From the NCBI GenBank assembly GCA_049322335.1, contig JBMORL010000092.1, positions 1 through 64,000 of the forward strand: 64,000 nt of DNA. Direction: 5' to 3'. This document shows positions 1-7,817 of this stretch, piece by piece. The notes beneath the pieces were generated by a model, which saw only the letters and a list, made by a program, of their open reading frames with translations, ran no database searches and was not told where the DNA came from. This stretch comes from JBMORL01 sp049322335 (GTDB lineage: Bacteria; Bacteroidota; Bacteroidia; Flavobacteriales_D; UBA2798). The position numbers were made by a program, and so were the translations under genes. Each line of letters starts with the position of its first letter. Within the stretch, counting starts at the first letter, position 1.

Positions 1-113
1 CCCCCCGCACTATATGGCTAAAAAACTGGATGGTAAATTACTTTTTCACAGAACTTTTCAATACCCTAATTTTGAAAGATTCAATTTCCGAAAATGAACC
101 GGTCTTCTGAGTT
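1..113. other. Array-flanking sequence, no gene
   Basis: This stretch lies upstream of the first CRISPR repeat in the direction in which the array is probably transcribed. It has no coding potential and no TAnnTTTG box, so I see no leader promoter here. This fits an array whose promoters lie inside the repeats. The stretch may still contain the integration leader. Confidence 0.4.
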
Positions 114-1312
114 GTTGTAAATAGCTTTCAGAATGTATCTTTGACCGAATGATAAACAACGAACCTGGGATTATTGAAACGCTTCCTCCAGTTGTAAATA
201 GCTTTCAGAATGTATCTTTGACCGAATGATAAACAACACACCAGCGGTCAAGAAACATACCGATGCAGTTGTAAATAGCTTTCAGAATGTATCTTTGACC
301 GAATGATAAACAACTGATTTTCAGAAAAATAAACAACTCAAGCTGTTGTAAATAGCTTTCAGAATGTATCTTTGACCGAATGATAAACAACCATATTTTA
401 AAACTCTTGCTTGCCATTTACGTTGTAAATAGCTTTCAGAATGTATCTTTGACCGAATGATAAACAACCAGCAGACTTATAATCAACTCCACCACCACGT
501 TGTAAATAGCTTTCAGAATGTATCTTTGACCGAATGATAAACAACCTGGATAGCCCAAGCCTCCTCCGCAGTGAGTTGTAAATAGCTTTCAGAATGTATC
601 TTTGACCGAATGATAAACAACCGCACTCTTTGAGTTTCTTTTTAGTGGTATGTTGTAAATAGCTTTCAGAATGTATCTTTGACCGAATGATAAACAACAA
701 AAGCGGTTTTCAGGTGGATGCCAGTTATGTTGTAAATAGCTTTCAGAATGTATCTTTGACCGAATGATAAACAACAAAAGCAAAAGCAATAATAAATCCA
801 ACAAAGTTGTAAATAGCTTTCAGAATGTATCTTTGACCGAATGATAAACAACTACCATTTACAAAGACGACCCGCAGGATGAGTTGTAAATAGCTTTCAG
901 AATGTATCTTTGACCGAATGATAAACAACTGCCCTGGGTGTAGCAACTCTTGGTTTATCGTTGTAAATAGCTTTCAGAATGTATCTTTGACCGAATGATA
1001 AACAACATGAAGAAAAAAATATTTGTGAAGAAATAGTTGTAAATAGCTTTCAGAATGTATCTTTGACCGAATGATAAACAACATACCTAACCTTTCGGAT
1101 ATGCCGACTTGCGTTGTAAATAGCTTTCAGAATGTATCTTTGACCGAATGATAAACAACTTTTCTTTTTACGTGCTTCGATGAAAGTGTGTTGTAAATAG
1201 CTTTCAGAATGTATCTTTGACCGAATGATAAACAACAAATTCGCTTTAGAGCGTAACGAATGCCGGTTGTAAATAGCTTTCAGAATGTATCTTTGACCGA
1301 ATGATAAACAAC
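114..1312 (+). CRISPR. Type II-C CRISPR array, 16 repeats and 15 spacers
   Basis: Sixteen 47-bp repeats (begin GTTGTAAATAGC, end GATAAACAAC) start at 114, 191, 268, 345, 422, 499, 575, 652, 729, 806, 883, 960, 1036, 1113, 1190 and 1266. I saw no variation between copies, so no degenerate repeat marks a trailer end. Spacers are 30 bp, or 29 bp for the 6th, 12th and 15th. The tracrRNA anti-repeat at 6241-6261 pairs with repeat positions 2-22 as read on the + strand, which fixes crRNA orientation as +. The array converges on the minus-strand cas genes and a bidirectional hairpin separates them. By eye I found no spacer match elsewhere in the window, but this was not an exhaustive search. Confidence 0.98.
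115..143 (+). promoter_or_regulatory. Promoter inside the CRISPR repeat (first of 16 copies)
   Basis: Repeat positions 2-4 are TTG and positions 23-30 are TATCTTTG, separated by 18 bases. This matches the Bacteroidota primary sigma promoter (TTG/TTTG, 17-20 bases, TAnnTTTG). Transcription would start around repeat position 35-37 and run into the following spacer. The same element recurs in every repeat, and the tracrRNA promoter has the identical TATCTTTG box. Repeat-borne promoters are known from the Neisseria II-C system. Their presence here is inferred from sequence. Confidence 0.7.
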
Positions 1313-1389
1313 ATAGTGGTCAAAAAAGCTAACAAAATCAAGAGTTTCCGGTTGTTTTATCAATGAAAAAAATGATTGTTTATCTGCAA

Positions 1390-1416
1390 AATCCGGTGAA
1401 TTAAGCCGGATTTTTT
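1390..1416. terminator. Bidirectional terminator between array and cas2
   Basis: Stem AATCCGG (1390-1396) pairs with CCGGATT (1406-1412) around a 9-base loop. On the + strand it is followed by a run of six T, and on the - strand by four T. It can stop both the array transcript and the cas operon transcript. Confidence 0.8.
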
Positions 1417-1419
1417 GTT

Positions 1420-1764
1420 TCAAAATAGTTCCAACTGCTGAGGAACTTCCGGTACAGGCTGAGGTTTTGCTCCGTAAAAAATCTCCATTTGCGCAAACTG
1501 CTTGTCTGTTATTTGAAGAATCCCGATTTTTCCGAGTTCGGGTAATTTATTTTTCACCCTTCTTCGATGTACTTCAGCATTTTCGGAACTGGCACTGTGC
1601 CGGACATACATACTAAACTGAAACATATTAAAACCATCATTTAAAAGTTCCTTCCGAAACCGGGCCGCTACTTTACGTTGCTTTTTGGTTTCTGTCGGCA
1701 AATCGTACATTACGAGTGTCCACATAACACGATAGGCATTTAATCGTTCAAGACTAATACTCAT
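1420..1764 (-). CDS. cas2: CRISPR-associated endoribonuclease Cas2
   Basis: Cas2, 114 aa, works with Cas1 as the structural part of the spacer-integration complex. The N-terminal beta strand with its conserved Asp is visible in WTLVMYDLPTETKKQ. The ferredoxin-like region follows, with FRKELLNDGFNMFQFSMYVR, as is typical of type II Cas2. Length is normal for the family. Its ATG overlaps the cas1 stop (ATGA arrangement), so cas9-cas1-cas2 are translationally coupled and cas2 is last in the operon. The convergent array terminator lies 4 bp downstream. No csn2 or cas4 follows, which supports subtype II-C. Confidence 0.96.
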   Translation of the reverse strand: MSISLERLNAYRVMWTLVMYDLPTETKKQRKVAARFRKELLNDGFNMFQFSMYVRHSASSENAEVHRRRVKNKLPELGKIGILQITDKQFAQMEIFYGAKPQPVPEVPQQLELF

Positions 1765-2705
1765 ATAAACTCAGGATATAAAAGTTTTCTTTGTTCACCG
1801 GTATAGCATTTTACAAGGCTTACTGCTGTTCGATGTGTAGAATTCATCAGCGGGCTTTTCTCTCCGTCTATTTCCACATCCATTGCCGGTACTTTTAGCA
1901 ATACTGCTTTAATTTCTTTTGGAATATCATCATTGAATCCATGTTCTGCTACGATATTGCAGACAACATGATCCACAAAGGGACGATAGGGTTCCATTAA
2001 ATCATCAGCAAGGCAGTAGGCGTTGTAACGATTGCTGTGGTGAATCCCCAGGGTAGGCAGTAATCCCGCTGAAACGATACTTCTTGCCATTGTGGCCCGT
2101 AAAATTGCATAGCCATAGTTCAGGTAATTGTTGGGGCACTGACCGGATCGTTCGCGCCTGAACTCATCCGATCCCTGAAGCAATACCGGAGACAAGGTTT
2201 TCCAATAAAATGCTGCTGCCGTTCCTTCGGAATTATCTATATCCCCGCTTTTCACATTTTTGTAGAGCGGGTGTAAATAATCACCCTCAATTCCTTTATT
2301 TTTTAAAAGGGTGTATTGATTTTTGATTTTCTGAGATACCGTTTGCGCCCAAAGTTGTTTTTTCAAGGGTTCACTGGCCTCCAGTTGGGCTTTAAATCGT
2401 TCGTGTTGTATGGAATGGCTGCTTAGGGGCATCATCAATCCGGTTGGATGATGGGTGCTGTCACAGGTAATTAAAACAGAGTTATTATTCAGTAACGCTT
2501 CCATCAAAGCCTGTGTGATGGTAACTTGTTTGTGATCGAGAATAACGATTCCAATATCTTCTACGGGAATACTGGTAGCAGCTTCTTTTCTGTATTCAGT
2601 GGGAAGCAGTTCATTTTTTTCCAGTTCCGGCAAACGAATCACTAATTGAGAATTGCTCAAACTCAAATACGCTGGATTTCCAAAGTATAGCGTTTTTTTA
2701 ATCAT
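1761..2705 (-). CDS. cas1: CRISPR-associated integrase Cas1 (type II)
   Basis: Cas1, 314 aa, is the metal-dependent integrase that inserts new spacers. An N-terminal beta domain (about residues 1-75) is followed by the helical catalytic domain. The expected ligands are visible: Glu in DIDNSEGTAAAFYW (about 160), His in LGIHHSNRYNAYCLADD and the acidic residues of the ADDLMEPYRP stretch. The length and the short DNSEG... motif are those of type II Cas1. Its ATG overlaps the end of cas9 by 8 bp and its stop overlaps cas2, giving a compact adaptation/effector operon. Confidence 0.97.
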   Translation of the reverse strand: MIKKTLYFGNPAYLSLSNSQLVIRLPELEKNELLPTEYRKEAATSIPVEDIGIVILDHKQVTITQALMEALLNNNSVLITCDSTHHPTGLMMPLSSHSIQHERFKAQLEASEPLKKQLWAQTVSQKIKNQYTLLKNKGIEGDYLHPLYKNVKSGDIDNSEGTAAAFYWKTLSPVLLQGSDEFRRERSGQCPNNYLNYGYAILRATMARSIVSAGLLPTLGIHHSNRYNAYCLADDLMEPYRPFVDHVVCNIVAEHGFNDDIPKEIKAVLLKVPAMDVEIDGEKSPLMNSTHRTAVSLVKCYTGEQRKLLYPEFI

Positions 2706-5700
2706 TGATGATAGAAATTCTGTTTGTATTTGAAACCCTGACTTTAATTCCTGTCATATTCCCGATACTTTGCACTCTTATAAATTTTTTCAATTCTTTA
2801 GCTGATTTTGTGTCGTCAATCTTGGTTTCAAGATGATGTCTAAAGGTGTAATCTTTTGACTGGATTTTTTGAACCCGGTATAAATGCTTACTGATCTCAG
2901 CATAATTTTCCTTTTCAATTAATGTTTCCAAATCCTTTTTGTCCAAATCAAACACAAACATTTCATTTTGCTGAATACTTGTAATAAATCTCCATCCTTT
3001 TGGATGATTTCTTTCTATAATCGGCAGCTTATTCCGCTTTCTTTCAAAAGCCTCGAAAAAAGAAATACATTCCTCCAGTCGTTTATTCTCCAAGTCTTCA
3101 TATAACGCAATATGATGATTATTCCCGCCCTTTACAAAATCAACCGGTATTTTGTTGGATAGCTGAATACCTTGTTTATGATTCACGGTATTTCCTTCTA
3201 TTGCATCGTGTAGAGCGGGATAATCATTGCCACCGGTATAGCAGCGTACAGATTTTATTGTAATTCCCTTTTCTTTATTGAAATAAACCGGGTTTTCTTT
3301 CAGGTTTTTAAATGCTTTGGCGGGTTCATTATTGTTTTCTTGAAGTCGTTGCATAATGATCTGGCGAACATTTTTGTTCACGATGCTTTCAGCCGCTTTC
3401 AGATCAAACTTATTAGTAGGAGAATATTGAAGATCATAACGTTTTACGTGTTCCGCATCAAACACGGTTACCGCTGTAAGTTTTTTATCTTTCCCGTAAG
3501 TAATTGGCTTTTTTTTCAGTTGTTTTAAAGCTACGGATAATTCCAATTTATTTTGATTCAAGTAATTTTGAAGGACTTTTTTTTGCCATTCAACCGCGCA
3601 TTGATCCAAACTTTCAAGATTTTTTATGTCAACTTTTTTCTGCCGGTAGTTTTTGGCATAAACCGATTCTTCGTGCAGAGAGCCTCTTGGAATAAGCATT
3701 TTCTGTCCAATGTTTCCGGGTTCTTTTCCCCAACGGTCTTTTTTTATTTTTTTGAGCGTTGCCACTTTTTTCCCGGCTTTGTATGAAACCAAAATGTTAG
3801 CAACATTCTTTTTTACTTCTTCATAACTAAAAGGAACAATCGTTTTAATAGGGATAGGTTTCAAATCACCGGGCTTATCAAAATAAGTATTCAGTCTGTT
3901 TAATTGTTGGATATAAGTTTTTTTAGTCGCTGCGATTACAATAGCATCAATAGCATGATGCCGGTTGTCTAATCGTTTACTCCAATTTTTTATTACTTTT
4001 TTCTTTTGTCCGTTAATTTCTCTCAGCTCAATTTCCTCAGGGTTTACCCGGTCAAAGTTTAAATCCATTAATACAACATCATATCCCCAATAGTGGCGTA
4101 AATAATCCGTCACTGTTCCGCTGGTACTATTCACTTCCCGACAAACCTTTTTCAATAGTTTTAAAGTTTCACTGGTGATATAACGGGTTTCGTTTAACTG
4201 ACGATTAATAAAGTCTTCGGGAATTTCATTTCCTTTCATTAAAAGATTATTTCTTTTTGTACGGGAAATTTTCATATTATGTTTAATACACTCTGTATAT
4301 TGATGCAATCCATCTTCGTTATGAATGGCACACATATAATCAAGAGCCGTCTGATTGTCTTTTTCTTTATTAACATGAACTCGCGCTATGGTTTTATTAT
4401 TAAAGGAATCGTCAAACAGCCGGGATTTTGGGATGATATGCTCGATTTCATATTTCGCTTTATCAAAAAGATCCCGCAGTTCAATTCTTTTGTGAGGCTC
4501 GTAGGGAGAACATCCATCAAATTCCAACCATAATTTATATTTTTCAATATCTTTTTTTGTGGGCCTTCCGTAGCCCTCTTTTATCAAATCCTCCCTACAT
4601 TTTTTAGTAAATGCTTCATTTTCCCGGTTGAGTTCGGAAATTCTCTTTCTTTCCTTCGCGTTTTTCTTTAACTCCCGCGCCAATTCAATCCTGATTTCAT
4701 CAAACTTATATCCTTCTTTCCGAAGTGCTTTTAAAAGATTAATTAACTGGTTTAATATTTTTTCAACAGTTGGATTTCTCAGTTCGTTGGGTTTTATCAA
4801 ATCCAGGTTTTCAATATCAATAATTTCACGTATTTCATTTTCTTCTTTGGTCAAACTCTCCGAATGATTATACCCTGCCTCTTTACAGGCTTTATCGTAC
4901 ATCAGTCCGTTTCTCAAATGGGGAAGTATTTTCCGGGCGGCTCTTGAACTAAGGGAAGTAAAATCATTTTTTATAGGTAGTTTTAAAAGACCATTAATCA
5001 ATTCGTCATGGAATTGATATTTTTCCTTCAGATTTTTTTTAATATCAATAATTTCCTCCGTTGAATAAAGCAAATGCCACAGCTTAAAAAAAGGATGAGC
5101 GGAAAAATCATTGGCTAAAGGATCAAAATTCAGGTAGGGAGTGGCCTCAATACCATGTGCTTCAAAGAGAGCTATAAGTTTTGCCCTGAATGAGTAACCT
5201 TTTATTTGTTTTTCGTAATTGATTTTAAATTCTCCTTTTGTAGTGGGGAACTGGTATCGGATAAATATATCTTTCTCAATGATCTTTTCATTTACCATCA
5301 GATAATTAAATAGATTGGTTTTTTGTTCGTTGGGTAATTCAAAGACTTCACCGAGCTTGCTGGTAATTCGCAGTTTATTTACATCCTGCCATAATCTGAT
5401 TTCTTCCGCAATGGGAGAGGAAACGGGCATACATTTATGATATTTTTCAAACCGGCATTCCCCGATCAGATGCTTTTGGGATTTTAGTTTTCTTTTGTAA
5501 TAGATGATTTGTTTTTTTACCCGATCATGGTTCTGCGCAGTTAAAAAATCAGGATAGAATTTTTTTTGCGTTTCCCAGATCAAATCGAATTCCAACATAT
5601 AATCTTCCACCAGGAAAATGTTTTCTTTATCGTCCCCGGATTTAATTCGGTAAATAGAGTTTTCAAGTAGCTTATGATAAAAGTAGCTGCCAACGGTTTT

Positions 5701-6189
5701 GTAATTATCATAGAGAGACTTACTCCTTTGTTTGATGGCCTCTACGTATTTGGTGTCTTTTTCATCTTCGCTTACGGCTTTTCTGCTGCTTATATACCCT
5801 CTTTTTTGATTGAGATGAAACCATATACGGGCTAATTCCTGCAAGGAGATTTGCTCTGAGATCGCTTTGTGGCGAATACTGTATAACTCAACTGCGCTTA
5901 AGTGGAATAAGGATTCCGGTAACGGCCATAATTGATTCTCTTTCAAAAACTCTTTAAGAAAGTGCTTTCTTAATTTGTATCGGTGGTTATTCCTTCTGGC
6001 ACTTCGTTTTGTTCTTCTGTCCTGATTTTTTGAAGTGGAATTTCCCTTACTGAAATTATTTACTGTTTCTGTATCAATAGGTATAATTCTTACCCCGGAA
6101 GCCACAAGATTTTGTTTTTCCTTTTCTTCGGTGATGATAGCCCAACCGATAGAGGCAATTCCTAAATCCAAGCCTAAAATTGTTTTCAT
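2698..6189 (-). CDS. cas9: Cas9 endonuclease, compact type II-C
   Basis: RNA-guided double-strand DNA endonuclease, 1163 aa, in the small II-C size class. RuvC-I holds D8 (LGLDLGIASIGWA) and is followed by an Arg-rich bridge helix at about residues 58-78 (RRTKRSARRNNHRY). RuvC-II has E502 (IELARELKK). HNH has H584 (YEIEHIIPKSRLFDD) and N607. RuvC-III has H745 and D748 (NRHHAIDAIVIAA). All catalytic residues are present, so the protein should cut. The C-terminal ~300 residues would be the wedge/PAM-interacting part. It is the first gene of the cas operon. Its start lies only about 16 bp from the divergent tracrRNA promoter. I see no perfect TAnnTTTG box for cas9 itself. Confidence 0.98.
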   Translation of the reverse strand: MKTILGLDLGIASIGWAIITEEKEKQNLVASGVRIIPIDTETVNNFSKGNSTSKNQDRRTKRSARRNNHRYKLRKHFLKEFLKENQLWPLPESLFHLSAVELYSIRHKAISEQISLQELARIWFHLNQKRGYISSRKAVSEDEKDTKYVEAIKQRSKSLYDNYKTVGSYFYHKLLENSIYRIKSGDDKENIFLVEDYMLEFDLIWETQKKFYPDFLTAQNHDRVKKQIIYYKRKLKSQKHLIGECRFEKYHKCMPVSSPIAEEIRLWQDVNKLRITSKLGEVFELPNEQKTNLFNYLMVNEKIIEKDIFIRYQFPTTKGEFKINYEKQIKGYSFRAKLIALFEAHGIEATPYLNFDPLANDFSAHPFFKLWHLLYSTEEIIDIKKNLKEKYQFHDELINGLLKLPIKNDFTSLSSRAARKILPHLRNGLMYDKACKEAGYNHSESLTKEENEIREIIDIENLDLIKPNELRNPTVEKILNQLINLLKALRKEGYKFDEIRIELARELKKNAKERKRISELNRENEAFTKKCREDLIKEGYGRPTKKDIEKYKLWLEFDGCSPYEPHKRIELRDLFDKAKYEIEHIIPKSRLFDDSFNNKTIARVHVNKEKDNQTALDYMCAIHNEDGLHQYTECIKHNMKISRTKRNNLLMKGNEIPEDFINRQLNETRYITSETLKLLKKVCREVNSTSGTVTDYLRHYWGYDVVLMDLNFDRVNPEEIELREINGQKKKVIKNWSKRLDNRHHAIDAIVIAATKKTYIQQLNRLNTYFDKPGDLKPIPIKTIVPFSYEEVKKNVANILVSYKAGKKVATLKKIKKDRWGKEPGNIGQKMLIPRGSLHEESVYAKNYRQKKVDIKNLESLDQCAVEWQKKVLQNYLNQNKLELSVALKQLKKKPITYGKDKKLTAVTVFDAEHVKRYDLQYSPTNKFDLKAAESIVNKNVRQIIMQRLQENNNEPAKAFKNLKENPVYFNKEKGITIKSVRCYTGGNDYPALHDAIEGNTVNHKQGIQLSNKIPVDFVKGGNNHHIALYEDLENKRLEECISFFEAFERKRNKLPIIERNHPKGWRFITSIQQNEMFVFDLDKKDLETLIEKENYAEISKHLYRVQKIQSKDYTFRHHLETKIDDTKSAKELKKFIRVQSIGNMTGIKVRVSNTNRISIIND

Positions 6190-6205
6190 AATTCAGGTAA
6201 CGAAA

Positions 6206-6236
6206 TTTGGTAATTCAGTTTTATCTTTTATCTTTG
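6206..6236 (+). promoter_or_regulatory. tracrRNA promoter
   Basis: TTTG at 6206-6209, a 19-base gap and TATCTTTG at 6229-6236 form a full Bacteroidota consensus promoter. The expected start falls at about 6241-6243, exactly at the first base of the anti-repeat. The -7 box is identical to the one inside each CRISPR repeat. Confidence 0.85.
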
Positions 6237-6240
6237 TTCC

Positions 6241-6318
6241 ACATTCTGAAGCTATTTACAATAAGGATTATTCCGTTGTGAAAACATTCAAGGTGGGGAG
6301 CAATCTTCACCTTTTTTT
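6241..6318 (+). ncRNA. tracrRNA
   Basis: Bases 6241-6261 are complementary to CRISPR repeat positions 2-22, with one bulged U left in the crRNA (repeat CTTTC against CTTC). A short nexus hairpin follows (GGA-TTAT-TCC within AAGGATTATTCC). A 9-bp stem with a GCAA loop and seven T then ends the RNA. At about 78 nt it is short for a tracrRNA. It has no extra 5' sequence before the duplex. It is transcribed away from cas9 and toward the converging nuclease-like gene, whose stop codon is only 5 bp past the T run. Confidence 0.92.
6291..6318 (+). terminator. tracrRNA intrinsic terminator
   Basis: Stem AGGTGGGGA / TCTTCACCT, including two G-T wobbles, closes a GCAA tetraloop (6300-6303) and is followed by T at 6312-6318. 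The hairpin doubles as the 3' structural stem of the tracrRNA. Confidence 0.9.
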
Positions 6319-6322
6319 ATTT

Positions 6323-7156
6323 TCACTGCGCCACGATATAATAATGAAGGGTGCTGGTTTCTTTTATTTTCTTCAACAAATCCTGAACCGACTTTTCTTT
6401 TTTTTCCTCATCCGTTCCGGCAATGACCATCATAAAGTTAGATTTAAACTCTTCTTTGTAACGTTCGAGTTGTCCACGGGCACGATCGCTTTGATCGGGT
6501 TTTTTTAATTCTCTTGCCAACTTCAATTCGATCCCGAATTTGTTATCCCCTAAAATCAAATCGACAAGACCCTTATTGCTCGATCCCCCTCGTTTTACCA
6601 CAGCAAAATAGTTTTTGAAATGTTCTTCCAATTTTTTATTCAAATCCATTTCCTTCATCTTGGATAGTGCAATTTTCGTTAATGAAAATTTATGAATTAT
6701 CCCTAATACTTTGTCTTTATCTATTACGCTATCTATCCATAATCCATCCGTATTTTTATTTTTATCAATCAATTCAATATAATACTTTGAAGAAAGGAAC
6801 GGCAGACCCAAGCGAAAATTCCCAATTTTAAATTCCGAGCCGGACATAATGATATTCAGGTTCAGCAATTCCTCGTTGCTTAATTCTTTCTTGCCGTTTC
6901 CGTAATGCGCTTTGATTATTTGAAGAAGTTTTTTGTTTTCTGCTATGGGTAACCCATCCAGATCATGTGTTTCGTTTTTCACTGATATACCCCAATCACC
7001 AAAAAAGTCTTTTTTCAATACGATGTTTCTAAACTCCTGCGGTGAAATGGATATATCCACTCCTAAATTAACAAGATCATCTTTTTTGACTAATTTTTTC
7101 CTGAGTTTTAATAACTCCTGAAAATGCTTTACAGCCTTTGCGTTTTCTTTTGCCAT
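6323..7156 (-). CDS. PD-(D/E)XK nuclease-like protein
   Basis: A 277-aa protein of unknown specific function. The C-terminal third carries a restriction-endonuclease-like core: D199 in GLVDLILGDNKF, E210-x-K212 in GIELKLARE, and a downstream Gln (Q229) in RARGQLERY. An upstream acidic pair (E177/E178) could be the helix-1 Glu. The N-terminal ~150 residues are not recognised. It is not a standard Cas protein. It converges on the tracrRNA and its start is served by a near-consensus promoter (TTTG 7221-7218, 20 bases, TATCTTTT 7197-7190). The TACGTA palindrome at 7235-7252 lies just upstream, which links it to the neighbouring element more than to cas9. Nuclease activity is inferred from motifs only. 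Confidence 0.6.
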   Translation of the reverse strand: MAKENAKAVKHFQELLKLRKKLVKKDDLVNLGVDISISPQEFRNIVLKKDFFGDWGISVKNETHDLDGLPIAENKKLLQIIKAHYGNGKKELSNEELLNLNIIMSGSEFKIGNFRLGLPFLSSKYYIELIDKNKNTDGLWIDSVIDKDKVLGIIHKFSLTKIALSKMKEMDLNKKLEEHFKNYFAVVKRGGSSNKGLVDLILGDNKFGIELKLARELKKPDQSDRARGQLERYKEEFKSNFMMVIAGTDEEKKEKSVQDLLKKIKETSTLHYYIVAQ

Positions 7157-7189
7157 AGCGAAATATTTTAAGAAGGGGTAATTTAGTAA

Positions 7190-7221
7190 AAAAGATATTT
7201 GACGAGAAATTTTTTTTCAAA
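7190..7221 (-). promoter_or_regulatory. Promoter of the PD-(D/E)XK gene
   Basis: Reading leftward: TTTG (7221-7218), 20 bases, TATCTTTT (7197-7190). This is one base from the TAnnTTTG consensus. The palindromic operator 7235-7252 lies directly upstream. Confidence 0.55.
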
Positions 7222-7234
7222 TATTGATTTTCAT

Positions 7235-7252
7235 CTACGTAAAAATACGTAG
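7235..7252. promoter_or_regulatory. Palindromic operator-like site, left end
   Basis: CTACGTA-AAAA-TACGTAG is a perfect 18-bp palindrome whose half-sites are 10-11 bp apart, about one helical turn. The same design recurs at 25487-25502 and 25829-25845, and in a shorter form at 25808-25821. It sits between divergent genes (nuclease-like and 67-aa membrane protein). A dimeric repressor is the simplest explanation. The XRE-type regulator at 23571 is a candidate binder. Confidence 0.65.
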
Positions 7253-7321
7253 TCTGTCTGGTCAAAATCGCAGCTCTTTTACTCCAAAAACTTCCTTATC
7301 TTCGTAAATAAACTCAACAGC

Positions 7322-7525
7322 ATGAAAGCCCTTTCAATTTTCGGAATCATCATCAGTGTTTGTAGTATTTTTGGCAGTTTTGCTATACTCAATATGGGTT
7401 GCGACAGCGAATTCGGACACCGGTATATTGGTGCTGATACCGGAATAGCCATGATGATTTTTTCTTTTTACTTCCTGGCGTTTTCCATTGTAGCCACCAT
7501 CGTTTCCTTTAAAAAACACCAATAA
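7322..7525 (+). CDS. Small two-helix membrane protein
   Basis: A 67-aa protein with two hydrophobic segments (about residues 4-26 and 42-62), a short Cys-containing loop (NMGCDSEFGHRY) and a basic C-terminus (FKKHQ). The family is not recognised. It is one of few rightward genes on this side of the element. It is preceded by a weak TATCTTCG box (7297-7304) and by the TACGTA palindrome, and followed directly by a terminator hairpin. A toxin-like or superinfection-type membrane peptide is possible but unsupported. Confidence 0.55.
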   Translation: MKALSIFGIIISVCSIFGSFAILNMGCDSEFGHRYIGADTGIAMMIFSFYFLAFSIVATIVSFKKHQ

Positions 7526-7526
7526 A

Positions 7527-7548
7527 AAGGGCGGAAATCCCCGCCCTT
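7527..7548. terminator. Terminator at the end of the long leftward operon
   Basis: AAGGGCGG (7527-7534) pairs with CCGCCCTT (7541-7548) around six bases. On the - strand the stem runs into five T, so it should stop the 22-to-7.5 kb operon. On the + strand it follows the 67-aa gene with only two T. Confidence 0.75.
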
Positions 7549-7556
7549 CAATGCTG

Positions 7557-7814
7557 TTATTCATCCCGATCCTCCCAATCGTCCGGTCGTTCATCATAGC
7601 CCCGGCTTTGCCAGTAGGCATCATTGTTCTGGTTCATTTGGTCTGAATGATTATCCAAGTCATCTTGTGAGTACTCGTAATCATCCTCGTCCCTGTCTTT
7701 TGGATCATAACTCATAAAATTCAATTTATTGGTTAATGATACCGCTACTTCAAAACCCATACCTATGAATTGTTTCTGCCAAACTGTCTTTGTAAATAAC
7801 AGCGATTTTGTCAC
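7557..7814 (-). CDS. Small acidic protein
   Basis: 85 aa if the first ATG is used. The second half is strikingly acidic and rich in Asp, Asn, Gln and Tyr (DRDEDDYEYSQDDLD). A shorter start at MSYDPKDRDE (ATG at 7713), preceded by AT-rich sequence, would give a 51-aa purely acidic protein and looks at least as likely. It is last in the leftward operon, 3 bp after the RadA-like gene. Function unknown. DNA mimicry is a possible role for such composition but is speculation. Confidence 0.5.
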   Translation of the reverse strand: MTKSLLFTKTVWQKQFIGMGFEVAVSLTNKLNFMSYDPKDRDEDDYEYSQDDLDNHSDQMNQNNDAYWQSRGYDERPDDWEDRDE

Positions 7815-7817
7815 AGC

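Noticed and set aside
1..7. Run of C at the window start
   Set aside because: Short homopolymer at an arbitrary edge; no function can be supported.
205..1238. Several short frames reading CLSFGQRYILKAIYN repeatedly
   Set aside because: These are translations of the CRISPR repeat, not genes.
114..1312. Self-targeting spacers against the neighbouring element
   Set aside because: No match was found by eye. This was not an exhaustive search, so a computed alignment of all 15 spacers would be needed.
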